Both the position numbers and the translations under genes were made by a program. Below the pieces are notes generated by a model. The model did no database searches. It was given only the letters and a program-made list of their open reading frames with translations, and was not told where the DNA came from. From Chelydra serpentina (Eukaryota > Chordata > Testudines > Chelydridae), in NCBI GenBank assembly GCA_037349315.1, contig JBAIAC010000024.1:35389501-35453500 (forward strand): a stretch of 64,000 bases of DNA, in the 5' to 3' direction. How positions within the stretch are numbered: position 1 is the first letter of the stretch; each line of letters opens with the position of its first letter. Below, one piece after another: positions 34,269 to 44,964 of the stretch.

Positions 34269-34558
34269 GCTAGGTCTACACTAACCCCCCCCCTATCGAA
34301 CTAAGATACGCAACTTCAGCTACGTTAATAACGTAGCTGAAGTCGAAGTACCTTAGTTCGAACTTACCTGTGGTCCAGACGCGGCGCGCAGGCTCCCCCG
34401 TCGACTCTGCCTACTCCACTCGTCGAGCTGGATTACCAGCGTCGACGACGGAGCACTTCCTGGTTCGATTTATCGCGTCTTGACAAGACGCGATAAATCG
34501 AACCCAGAACATCGATCCCGCGCCTCCGACGTGACGGGTAAGTATAGACATACCCTTA
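34269..34558. mobile_element. Hairpin-rich MITE, copy 2
   Basis: Ends read 'ctaggtctacact' and, inverted, 'agtatagacataccctta'. Inside are a perfect 13-bp arm hairpin with a 5-nt loop (34313-34325 / 34331-34343) and a perfect 21-bp arm palindrome with a 1-nt centre (34462-34482 / 34484-34504). Copy 1 at 3117 carries the same two hairpins. It abuts the LINE remnant on its left. Confidence 0.85.
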
Positions 34559-34681
34559 GACTAACATGCGTGATTTGACCCTCTATGTAGCTGCAATCAC
34601 AACACATTTTTATATATAGAATAGATTTTCTTGAAATATATCGGTTTCTAACTCCAGAACAATTTTGATTACTTTGAGTGG

Positions 34682-35298
34682 TGTGACAAAGTTCCTCCTC
34701 TACCTCGGTGGGTCCTGTGCTTATTGGCGGATTCTGCTTGCCTCAGAGATCTTCCCCTCTAGTAGAATCCACAGTCCAGGTTAATTCCTCCTGTGTCTGA
34801 TCAGGAGTTGGGAGTTTTGGGGGGAACCTGGGCCTGCCCTCTACTCTGGATTCGAGCCCAGGCCCCTGTGGATTGCAGCTGTTTAGAGTGCCTCCTGGAA
34901 CAACTGCACGACAGCTACAACTCCCTGGGCTACTTCCCCATGGACTCCTCCCAACACCTTCTTTATCCTCACCACAGGATCTTCCAGCAGTACGCCCTCT
35001 TACTCTCAGCTCCTAGTGCCTCTTGCTCCCAGCTCCTCACACACAACCTCCTTCCACAGTTCCTGACATGTGCGCCTCACTGACTGACTGGGAGGCTTTT
35101 AACTAGTTTCAGCCAGCCCCTGATTGGCTGCAGGTGTCTCAATTAACCTCCCTGCCTTCTGGAAAGTTCTTAATTGGCCCCAGGTGTCTTGATTAACCTG
35201 GAGCAACTGCCATAAGGTATCAGGGAATTGTTTAGCCTGGGGCTAACATACTGGTTCCTTACCACTTTCCTATAGCCCTCTGGCCTTGCCCCATCACA
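34682..35298 (-). mobile_element. Solo LTR with 4-bp target duplication
   Basis: 617 bp starting 'tgtgacaaagttcctcctct' and ending 'gccccatcaca', flanked by gtgg on both sides (34678-34681 and 35299-35302). Read on the minus strand it has AT-rich 'ccaatcaggggctgg' and 'ttaaaagcctccc' promoter-like parts upstream and the shared 'agagtagagggcag' block downstream, so the LTR points left. Plus-strand frame 34793-35083 is a by-product. Confidence 0.85.
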
Positions 35299-35302
35299 GT
35301 GG

Positions 35303-36540
35303 ACATAATGATCAAAAAAGTAAGCACTCAGAAAATCTCAGTTGTCAAGGACCCTCCTAGCTGCTAAAACCAAGAGAATGCTTTCCTCAGTCCAGGAAGA
35401 TATGTCATAAATTGGGATGGACAGAGGCAGTCCTATATCCAGTTAGAGTGTGTCCACAAAGTAGAGGTCTTACATAATCTTTCAAAACACCAGATGAACT
35501 CAAGGCTTCTCTTGCTTCATAAAAGAGTAATGTAGGGGTCAGATTATGATCTGAGCCACACTGGTGTAAATTAAATTTACAACTATGCAGCTGAGACCAC
35601 AATATTGCCCATAATTTTCTTGTTTTCATTATTAAGAAAACTAACAGGTAGATATCCAGAATGTGAGAATCTCTGAGCAACAACAGTTTATTGATAACCA
35701 CCCATGAGTTATAATCTAGATTCCTAACTGTAGTATATGTCCAAGAATAACTAAGAGACAGATTATAAAAAAGTTTTGCTTCGATATGACAATTTTATAG
35801 ATGAGAGCCTTTCCTTCCGTATTAACTTCCCTGAATGACATGGGTGCTAGAAGATATTTGACCCATGCCAAGAACAATTAGCCAAATGGCTGAGAGAATG
35901 TGCTGATAAATTATTCTTTCAGGCAGTGGTTTTGTAACTTGATATGAATCTTAACTGAATGACAATCTTAATTCTTCAAGAACTAGCTGGAAATAAAGGT
36001 TTTAACTGCACTGCACATTCAGTACACAAAAAAACCTAGGACAGCAGTAATGATGCATGTGTGTGCAGGTTGATTCAAATCACTATTTAGCACACTGGGG
36101 ACCTTAAATCCCTCTCCATTGACTCCAGTACCAACATCATGCACAACAGATGTTATTTTCTTTCTTTTGGTCTCTCCAGGTTTGTAATACATTACGGAAT
36201 ATTTTGATTTTTTGATTCACGACATTCATCCCAAATGATTCCCTTTGTAAATTCATGTTCTTTTTTGTTTCTCAATAGCTTTGTTTCATTGCTGTAATGA
36301 ATTCCCCTGGTGCGAACTGTCATCAGTGTAATTTTTATCTGCAAGGAAATGTGTATAGCCTTGGTGAGATCTACTTGTGGAGCTTCCAATGACTCTAACG
36401 AGTCTTAAATTGTTACTTAATTAAACACAGTGAAGTGAAAGGAAATGAGAGACAAATGTTACCTCAGATTCTTGAAGGGAGAGCTGCTCTTATTTATCCT
36501 GCAGTTTAGGTCTAGCTGAAAGTTAAGGGCTAGAAAACAC
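35303..36540. other. Unassigned sequence
   Basis: No feature supported; one decayed 'cacactggtgtaaatt' phrase near 35560 recalls the small-hairpin repeats. Confidence 0.4.
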
Positions 36541-36548
36541 TGCAAATG

Positions 36549-36760
36549 TTACTCTGTCTCCACAAAAACAATGAGGAGTCCGGTGGCACCTTAAAAACTA
36601 ACAGATTTATTTGGGCATAAGTGGGTAAAAACCCCACTTCTTGGGGTGAAAATTACCGATACAGACATGCATCTGAAGAAATGGGTTTTTTTACCCACAA
36701 AAGTTTATGCCCAAATAAATCTGTTAGTCTTTAAGGTGCCACCGGATTTCTCGTTGTTTT
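36549..36760. mobile_element. Fold-back insertion, copy 2
   Basis: Left 'tccggtggcaccttaaaaac' onward and right 'tctttaaggtgccaccggat' are inverted copies, with inner arms 'aacagatttatttgggcata' and its complement, and a centre containing 'cacttcttggggtg' and 'tctgaagaaatggg'. A possible 8-bp direct repeat, tgcaaatg, flanks it (36541-36548 and 36761-36768). Related to 6761-6970 (shared 'ggcacctta...actaacaga' core) but diverged. Confidence 0.7.
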
Positions 36761-36769
36761 TGCAAATGA

Positions 36770-37670
36770 GTGTCCTTCAGTTCAGAACATTCTTAACAAG
36801 CTGCCACATTATAAAGTTTCTCTGTATTTCCATTACCACTTACCCGGAAATGCAATAATTGGTTTGTGAAGAATCTCACAGTATGTCATATTTATTTTAT
36901 GCTGGACTATTCTGAAAGAAAAATGTAAATAGATCTGATCATGCTAAGCTATGTGTGATGACTTCCACGCTGCACTTAGGTCACCCTCAGGGTTAACTTT
37001 AGGTACATTCAGGCTCAAGATCACACAGAGCTCACTGGACTAATACACTTCTGGAGATGGCAAGGTTTGAGAGGGTCTCTCTGTTAGGACAAAAATAACA
37101 TAATTATGAGAGAATTTTACATGTTTTTTATGCTCTTGACCAGATGTATCATGAAGCCCTTCCATCTAGGATGACAAGCCAGAATAAGGTCAGTCGCGCT
37201 GTAAACCTGGAGCTCTTCCCACTTACATTTTCATCTTATGAGAAGCTATTTTGTGGTGTTTTTATTTTCAGTTTCTGGAGGCATTTACAATTGGAGGTAA
37301 AATCTTGTCTGTACCTCTATTTTAATTAGCCATTGCCTTGTTGTATGTCTGAGTGTTTATTATGCACCACATTCTGTCCCCATTGCCACAGCTATGACCG
37401 TGCATGTGACAGTGGAGCACATGAATTCCAGGAGCCTGGATGGATTAGGGGGTGCAGGTGCCTGGGTGGGGACAGAAGATATACCACTGAATGAATCTTC
37501 CAGTACCCTTCTGCTAGAGAGGGGCCATGTTAGGACTATAAAGGGTTAGTGTTGCATAACTAATGAACAGCCACTCTGCAACCTGTGCAGGAGGCTTCCT
37601 TTCCTCTGCTCCCCTGCAGAGATGTCCAATACACATCCGTGTACTCATAGTGCCTGGGTCTCAGACACAT
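36770..37670. other. Unassigned sequence
   Basis: No gene or repeat recognised. Confidence 0.4.
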
Positions 37671-37671
37671 A

Positions 37672-37800
37672 GACTTTAAGGCCAGAAGGGACCAACATGA
37701 TCATCTAGTCTGACCTCTTGCACATTGATGGCCACAGAACCTCACCCACCCATTCCTGTAATAGACCCATGACCACCATCTGAGTGTGAAGACTTCAGTT
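37672..37800 (-). repeat. CR1 3' end, antisense
   Basis: 'tttaaggccagaagggacca' and 'gatcatctagtctgacctct' give the antisense of a CR1 tail; cut short after about 130 bp. Confidence 0.75.
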
Positions 37801-37804
37801 CATT

Positions 37805-40480
37805 AGATTCCATGGTGGTCCCTGGTATGTTGATTTCTCTGTCCCCAGTGGTTGTACAGCAGTCTCTGGCTTTATTCTCATTGAGTTTTGTCACAGAAGA
37901 GGGAACTCGAATTTCATACATTGTTCACCATCTTCAGTAATTCCAGAAAGACCATGCACATTCCTAATGGAGAAACAAAGTCATACACATACTACCTGTT
38001 CCCTATAAAGCTCCTTTGGGGCACATTGCATGAACTTAAACTTTATTTCACTGAAAGATTACAAGAACTAAAATGTGAAAAATTATGTTCCATGCAGCAT
38101 ATAGAGAAAGTAGGATTTCATTAAAAGTTCTGTTCAGTCACACTGGGGATTCATTTATACAACACTGAATTGTTAGTAAACTCCCATCCTTGCATTAACA
38201 CACAGAAAATGAGAAGAGAGTCTATTTTTTGTTGGGGGGGTGGGAAGGGGGTTAATCCTGAAAATGCTACTATTCAGAGATTTTTTTATTGGTGTAAAAG
38301 TTTTACTTTGAGATATACTTCTGGGTATTAGTATATTGCTATTAATAAGGCTGACATTTATATTTTTATCAAATTATGAGATGTGATTGTTCATGTAAAC
38401 AAAAGGTGAAAATGTATATGGAAATATTTGTAAATTGTTTCAACATACAAGAGCTCAAGAAATATATGGATTCAATAAGTTACACATTTTGAACTTGGTT
38501 AAATACATTGGTTAGTCTTAAATAGTTAACCAACATTCTTCTCAATATCTTAAGCAGGAAATTACATGATACAAACATGGAAAAAAATGGTCCCAAAATG
38601 TATCACACCATTGTTTGAATTTGTGTAAAACAAAGCTCTTTTAACTATCAATGGATCCAGCGTAAACATGCATGGGGGAAAAAAGTTACTCATAAGGCAC
38701 CAGACTGTCCAACTTCTGTTCATGTTGACTAGAACCTCACATTAGAATAGTTTAAATGAAGTCAATGAGGTAATTGTGTAGTAAGATGCTGCTCACACTT
38801 TTTTTTTTCCCTTTAAGTGTTGTGAGTGAACTTAGTGGATTCATGAAAACGAGCAGTTACTAGCACTAAATACAGCCATGTATATTGTCTTTATATATGG
38901 CCTAGAGCCCTTGATAGACAAGTGTTAATTTGAATCAATAATTAGTGCATCCTAGTTCTGATTGGCAATATCCTTGGATTCCAGCCCAGGGCTTCTCTTG
39001 AATTATGATTGTGGATGCACCAAATAGTTCACTGATATCTAGGATAAATCTATCATACACTTTCACAAATGAACTTCATGGCTTTGAACTGAGAGTAACG
39101 ATTTTCAAAATTGAGTGCCTTAAATTTAGCTCCTACATTTAGGCACACGTTTTGAAAAATCTTGGCCTACATCTTCAAAGATAAAAGGCTATTTAACAAT
39201 TACACTGCCAATCACCTCATTTCTCATTCTGTTTAAATGTGTTCATAACTTGGTTCCATTTCATCTGAGCAATAGCCTAGTTCTTTATTCCCTGGGTTGC
39301 CTTTTCTGCTCTGCCACTTACTTGGTCTGAATGTTGGGACTGCATGCTTTTGTCTACTATGATCTTTGATTGTGGAATTCAATTCCCATTTGCGTTACAG
39401 GTGCAGAATAACTATACATTTAAAAAATATAAACTAAAGATGTATTTGTTTGGCTTGGCTTATTAATATTTGATTAAAAATAAATGCAAAGTGACTTTGT
39501 TCAATGCCCTGGAATGCTTGCACAAAGGATGCTTTATAATGTAAATTTGATTTGATAGTTCTGTAGAAGCTAGACACATTTGGCACGGATCTCAAAGTCA
39601 CTCATCCTTAAGTTAAACCACAGTAGACAAAAAAGAAAAGTTGTTAGGCTTTTTGTGTGTTTGCTTGGTAGTATATGAAAACTAGACATTCTAATTTTTC
39701 ACTCTTTTCATTGCTTCTTTACTGACAGGAAAGTCGCATCCTTTATTCAACACCTTACTATAAGAAAGACTTTGTTGCTTTTCTACAAAAGTTCTGCATT
39801 GTCTTCCATATCAGCAACAAATTTAATTTCACTACCTATTCATACAGCTGCACTGATATCAAGAAAAAAAACACACGCAAAATAAAGAGTATATTTTTGG
39901 GGAAAGCTATTAGGCATGTGAAGTGCATGAAGGAAATATTGCAGGTTTTCTAACTTGCCCCTTTTATAGAATGTAAAAGGGACCTTTCTAACTCTTTCAC
40001 TTCAATTTTTCCCATGTTTTTATGAGTATTCTATATCTTGGTGAGAGTCTTATTTCGTTACCACCGTAACTGATCAAGATGAGTTAAAAAAATTAAGTGT
40101 AATGAAAAGCAGGAAATAACATAGCCGGTTCCATGCTTCCAGGCTTTGCAAGGTCATCAACCTGAGTGCTACCGTTATTGCTCTGGCTTATGTCGTTCCT
40201 GTACACTCTATTAGTGGAACACTTAATGAAGAGTAGCATAATGTACCAGTAGCAACTGGCTGGCCAGCCTGAAAAATAACAATTGTGAGCAGCAATAGTG
40301 ATGGTGTTGGCAAGTTGTCCATTATGTACTAAAGTATACAAATACTATATAAATATATACAAATGCACATGGCATAAGAAACAAAGAATAATAAACAGAC
40401 ATTTTACTGAATGATGGAGGTAATGATCTACTGGGCAAAACTGAAACCTGATGGGATGGTTGTGCTTCAATTTAGACACT
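37805..40480. other. AT-rich unassigned stretch
   Basis: No gene found. At 39098-39180 'cgattttcaaaattgagtgc' ... 'catttaggcacacg' is a decayed relative of the repeat at 13985. Confidence 0.4.
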
Positions 40481-40485
40481 AGTAC

Positions 40486-40672
40486 GACAGAGAAATCACA
40501 GAATAGATGGAGCAGTGACACTGTTACATGTTTTTCCCAGCACTAGCAAGCAACAAATTGCCAGTGGGGCGGATGGTAGTGAAATTCCTGGTAAGGTGAG
40601 AATGAATAAGAATAAAAGTTATGTAACTGATCATTGTCTCTTGAAGACCATCAAGACTTGAGGAGAATGGGA
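40486..40672 (+). repeat. 187-bp direct repeat, left copy
   Basis: Aligns without gaps to 44775-44961 with about 15 differences in 187 bp (about 92% by eye). Similarity starts and stops sharply at the same points in both copies. It lies upstream of the LINE's endonuclease; its partner lies just downstream of the LINE's ORF end. Confidence 0.9.
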
Positions 40673-40959
40673 TCTGGGGACCCTGTGGATCCAGGGACAG
40701 AATAGGCCCACTGCTCCTCCTGCATGTCATAAGAGGCAACTAAATGGGGGCTGCCTGGAGAGGGATGGGCTCCACCAAGTTAGAAATTATTTTCCCAAGA
40801 CACACCATATGATGAGCAAATCAATGATGTCCATACCGGATTGATCGCAGCCCGAGTTAATAGTGACCATGCCATCCGTCTCCCACCAGGGCAGATGCGA
40901 CAAGTATATTGCTGGTGTAACCCCAACAAAGAGGATCTGTGGAAGAGATAACATCACCA

Positions 40960-41560
40960 TAGCCACATGAAATATAAGGACATTGAGAAAAATAGGGAGG
41001 TTGAAAGAGCTTACATACAAAATGGAACAATACACCTGGCACCTCCTAGGAATCTCTGAGGTCAGATGGAATAACTTTGGATAGGGGGGAGGGATAGCTC
41101 AGTGGTTTAAGCATTGGCCTGCTAAACCCAGGGTTGTGAGTTCAATCCTTGAGGGGGCCACTTAGGGCTCTGGGGCAAAAATCTGTCAGGAGACAGTACT
41201 TGGTCCTGCTAGTGAAGGCAGGGGACTGGACTTGATGACCTTTCAAGGTTGTTCCAGTTCTAGGAGACTGGCATATCTCCATTTATATTTGGTACTAACA
41301 GAAGAAGGCCATGTACTCTATTACAGTGGAGAGGACAAACATGGCAACGGCATAGGATTTCTTGTGCATAAAGATATCAAGAATTCAGTATTAGGATGCC
41401 ATCCAATGTCCAGCAGGCTTATTTCCAGCCATCTAAAGGCAGTACTGTTTAATATCACAGTGGTACAAATCTACGGCCCTACAACAGACTATGATGATGA
41501 GTAAATTGAAGATTATTACAATCCGCTACAAGACGAGAAAGATATCCTGATTGTACAAAG
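40960..41560 (+). pseudogene. LINE endonuclease remnant split by a SINE
   Basis: At about 40960-41080 the frame reads I-T-I-A-T-W-N-I-R-T-L, and then a G-I-S-E-V-R-W block: the N and E active-site positions of an APE-type nuclease. The SINE at 41084-41268 follows. Afterwards H-V-L-Y-Y-S-G-E-D...G-N-G-I-G-F-L-V-H-K at about 41310-41380 and V-V-Q-I-Y-G-P-T-T at about 41460-41490 match later blocks of the same domain. The remainder (to about 41860) has 'S-D-H-D-L-V-M' near 41840, the terminal S-D-H motif. The protein nicks target DNA to prime reverse transcription. Several stops and a frameshift divide it. Confidence 0.75.
41084..41268 (+). repeat. tRNA-derived SINE with CR1 tail, copy 3
   Basis: A box 'tagctcagtgg' at 41095-41105, B box 'gagttcaatcc' at 41138-41148, then a linker, then the CR1-like 'gacttgatgacctttcaagg' tail. 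These are internal pol III promoter elements. Inserted in the LINE endonuclease. Confidence 0.88.
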
Positions 41561-41965
41561 ATTGGAATGCTAAAGTGGGTACTGATGCACAGGCAGATTG
41601 GTGAGATTACTATAATGCGGTAACCAATGAGAGAGGATTGAGACTTTTGGAGGTTGCCAGCTATAACAATCTGGTTCTTGCAAATACATTATGAGCACAT
41701 AAAGCATCCAGACGATCAACATGCCACTCACCTAATGGTCTACAGCACAGCCAGATTGACTACATCATGGTGCAAAACCAATTTCATTCTGGGATTAACA
41801 GAGCTAAAACAAGGAGCTTCCCCAGTGCTGATACTAGAAGTGATCACGACCTTGTGATGCTAAATTTTTGGCTGTGGCTAAGGAAAATCATCAGGCCAAA
41901 GTTCACCAGAACCAAGTTCAACTTAGAAAGACTCAGACAGAAACATTGCAGAGTCGTTCCAAGCA

Positions 41966-43830
41966 ATGATTGGCAGAAAATTTGCCCCGTTGCTTGCTCT
42001 AGAAGAAGATGTCGAAATGATGACCAACAATTTTAATGCTGTAATGAATGAGGTAGCAATGGACATCCTTAAACATCATAAGACGACAAAACCATGGGTC
42101 ACAGATGAAATACTACAAATGTGTGACATTAGAAGAGAATTTATGAGAGACAAAAACAGCACTGAGGGAGCTGATAAATACAGAGCGCTTTGCAGAAAGA
42201 TCAAGAAAGGAATGAAGGTGGCCAAGGAGAGATGGATTAAAAAACAATGCTCTAAAATTGAAGATTGTATCAATAATAAAAATAGCAAACGAGCCTTCCA
42301 GGTTATAAAAGATCTGAGGAAGGAAAGATGGACCAAAGCTAACGCAATTCAAGACAAAGAAGGGAATAGTCTTACAGAAGAAAGGGACATCATCGATAGG
42401 TGGACAAACTACTGCTCTGATCTATACAACCACCAGACAAATGGAGATTCTAGTCTTAGACAGCCCAGATTCAACAGAGGAGGATGACTTTCCAATACTA
42501 CACGAAGTGGAAACAGATGTGAAATCACTCAAGAATGGAAAGGCTACACGTATTGACAACATCCCAACCGAACTGATGAAATTTGGAGGAGAAATAGTAA
42601 TAGATGTACTCACCAAGATCTGCAACAAGATCTGGCAGACTGGTGAGTGGTCCGCCCCATGGACACAGTCACTAATCATGACTCTGCCAACCTGCAATTG
42701 TTTCAAAATTACCACATCATAAGCTTAATTAGCCATCCCAGCAAAGTGATGTTGAAAGTCATATTGAACAGATTGAAGCCACAAGCAGACAATATCATCG
42801 CTAAAGAACAGTCTGGCTTTCATTCTGGAAGAAGTACCACAGAACAGATTTTCAACCTTTGTGTTCTATGTGAGAAGTACTTACAACACCAGCAGGACAT
42901 CTACTTTGTCTTTGTTGACTTCAAGAAAGCGTTTGACAGAGTATGGCATGAAGCTATCTAGGCAACCATGAAGAAGTACAATGTTGGTCTTAAGCATATT
43001 CTTACCATTAAACAACTGTATGCCAAGGCTAACAGTGCAGTTCTCGTCAATGGCAAAATAGGAGAGTGGTTTTGCACCACTGTTGGAAGCTCCCTTCTTT
43101 CTCCCACACTATTCAACATCTACTTGGAGTGCATAATGACTGATGCCCTAGAAGATCACATATGCACAGTCAGCATGGGGGGGGGGCATTTGAACAATCT
43201 CAAATCTTCAGTTCACTGATGACATTGATGGCCTGGCAGGCGGCGAAGATGAACCAATCTTGCCAACCTTGTGAATTGGATGAAACCTCGGCAAAATATG
43301 GCATGGAAATCAGTACAGAGAAAACCAAGCTGATGACAAACACATGTGACAAGATCAGCTCACATCACTGTCAGTGGACAAGAACTGATTCACTGTCTCC
43401 ACCTCAAGTATTTGGGGGCAATCATCACTAATGAAGGATCAAAGGCAGAAATTCAGGCAAGAACTGCGCAAAGAGCACTTTGGAGGAATAAGAACATCTC
43501 TCTGGAATCGAAACTGCTGCATGCATTGGTCATCTCAATTTTTCTGTTTGCGTGCGAGACATGGACACTTATGGCAGAACTTGAACGGAAAATACAGGTA
43601 GTAGAGATGAGATGCTTCCACAAAATCCTGGGCATCTTCTACTTTGACCACGTCGCTAATGAAGAGGTCCGCAACATTAGCACCCAATGCGCTGGGTCAT
43701 ATGAAGACCTCTTGACGATCGTGAAGAAGTGCAAGCTGACATGGTATGGCCATGTAACAAGATCATCTGGCCTATCCAAGATCATCCTCCAAGCGACAGT
43801 ACAGGGGAAGAGAAGATGAGATGAGATGGA
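41966..43830 (+). pseudogene. LINE reverse transcriptase and C-terminal remnant
   Basis: A linker (41966-42487) of charged helices leads into the RT. D-V-K-S-L-K-N-G-K-A-T-R-I-D-N-I-P at about 42516-42570 is the K-A-x-G-x-D-x-I-P block with G changed. S-G-F-H-S-G-R-S-T-T-E-Q near 42812 and Y-F-V-F-V-D-F-K-K-A-F-D-R-V at about 42903-42945 carry the first catalytic Asp. L-L-S-P-T-L-F-N-I-Y-L near 43101 follows, and then a degraded F-T-D-D-I-D block near 43210 (A-D-D position read as T-D-D). The C-terminal frame 43346-43819 keeps L-K-Y-L-G-A-I-I, A-C-E-T-W-T-L and W-Y-G-H-V. At least five frames are needed, so it is dead. Confidence 0.8.
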
Positions 43831-43838
43831 TTGACAAC

Positions 43839-44632
43839 TGTAGTGGGGCGGCTGCCCCACTCCCAGAGAGTGAGGGCTGCAGCAGGCCAGTGAGCCTGCG
43901 CAGACGGGCAGCCAATGCGAGGAGGGCTTATTGGCTCCCAATCAGGGCCAGGCTCAGCCCTATAAAAATACTGCCCAGGAGAGAAGCAGTGAGTCTCTCC
44001 CAGGCCTTCAGAGGGGAAGGTCTGTCTCCTGCTCAGGAGACCAGCACCTGGGACAGCGCAGTGCTGGGCAGATGCAGGGGAGCATAGGAGAGCTCCAGCC
44101 TGTTACCTGCCAGGCTGCGGGCCCTGACCAGAAGGGCCTAGAGGGTACAGAGGGGTCAGCAGGGAAGTGACCCAGGGAGAGCGGACAGACAAGGGGAGAG
44201 AAGGAGGGCAGGGAGGCTGCCACTAGAGGGTCCCTGAGTCAGGACCCAGAGTAGTGGGTGGGCCTGGGTTCTCTTCCCCCCCCCCCCTCCCATCTTGCAC
44301 CTGACTGTGGGAAGTGGCTATAATGGACCACACCAGACCCCTGACGGAAGGGGATAGACTTTGGGGTGTGGTTGGCCACTGTGGCATGGGGTGAACGAGA
44401 GGACTGCTGTTAACCCCCGCCCCCCCGGAAGGGGATGAGTGTGGACTAGGGGGCACTGCCGGAGGGCAGTGTCCTGAAGAGGACGCCACGAGCTGGGAGC
44501 AACGCGGATCCGGACGCTGGCAAGGGAGCAGCAGACGGGACACCACCGGCGGAGGGTGCTCTAGGACTGCCGAGAGCTAATTCCCAGACTGACCGGCAGG
44601 AGGCACCGCGGTGGTGAGTCCCAACCCCATCA
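43839..44632 (+). mobile_element. Solo LTR inside the LINE C-terminus
   Basis: 794 bp, 'tgtagtggggcgg' to 'ccaaccccatca' (TG...CA), flanked by caac (43835-43838 and 44633-44636; one further base also matches). LINE sequence reads through when it is removed: the coding line resumes at about 44637 with an I-K-D-W-T-G block. A 'ccctataaaaatac' TATA-like box lies near 43960-43973. Related to the LTRs at 23671 and 24920 through start, end and a 'gggcctgggttct' block. Frames at 43821-44813 are artefacts of this insertion. Confidence 0.88.
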
Positions 44633-44774
44633 CAACATAAAAGACTGGACAGGAATGGACTTCGTGGAGACTCAAGCACTGACACACAATCGTCAGGGGT
44701 GGAGACAATTGGTGCCCCAATGATGGTACCCCAATGACCAGTGCAGTTATGGGAGTGATGATCATGATGATAAA

Positions 44775-44961
44775 GACAGAGAAATCACAGAAGAGATGGA
44801 GCAGTGACACCATTACATGTTTTTTCCATCACTAGCAAGTGACAAATTGCCAATGGGGTGGATGGTGGTGAAATTCCTGGTAAGGTGAGAATGAATAAGA
44901 ATAAAAGTTGTGTAATTGATCATTGTCTTCCGAAGACCATCAAGACTTGAGGAGAGTGGGA
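44775..44961 (+). repeat. 187-bp direct repeat, right copy
   Basis: Partner of 40486-40672. It follows the LINE C-terminus after a short 'gatgatcatgatgataaa' spacer and so could be the LINE 3' end. Confidence 0.9.
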
Positions 44962-44964
44962 ATG

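Larger units (their letters stand above)
40673..44774 (+). mobile_element. RTE-like LINE, decayed, with two insertions
   Basis: One element in order: endonuclease (from about 40960), linker, RT and C-terminal tail (ending near 44700). It is interrupted by a SINE at 41084-41268 and a solo LTR at 43839-44632. The coding line resumes after each. The endonuclease is the kind often mis-annotated in vertebrates as a craniofacial-development-protein-like gene; RTE-like is my best clade call. Broken by many stops. Confidence 0.8.

Noticed and set aside
41095..41148. A and B box as a tRNA gene
   Set aside because: The boxes belong to the tRNA-like head of a SINE followed by a CR1 tail; no acceptor-stem pairing or complete cloverleaf.
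41232..41504. A host craniofacial-development-protein-like gene
   Set aside because: The match is to the LINE endonuclease domain often mis-annotated this way; stops and the RT downstream show a retroelement.
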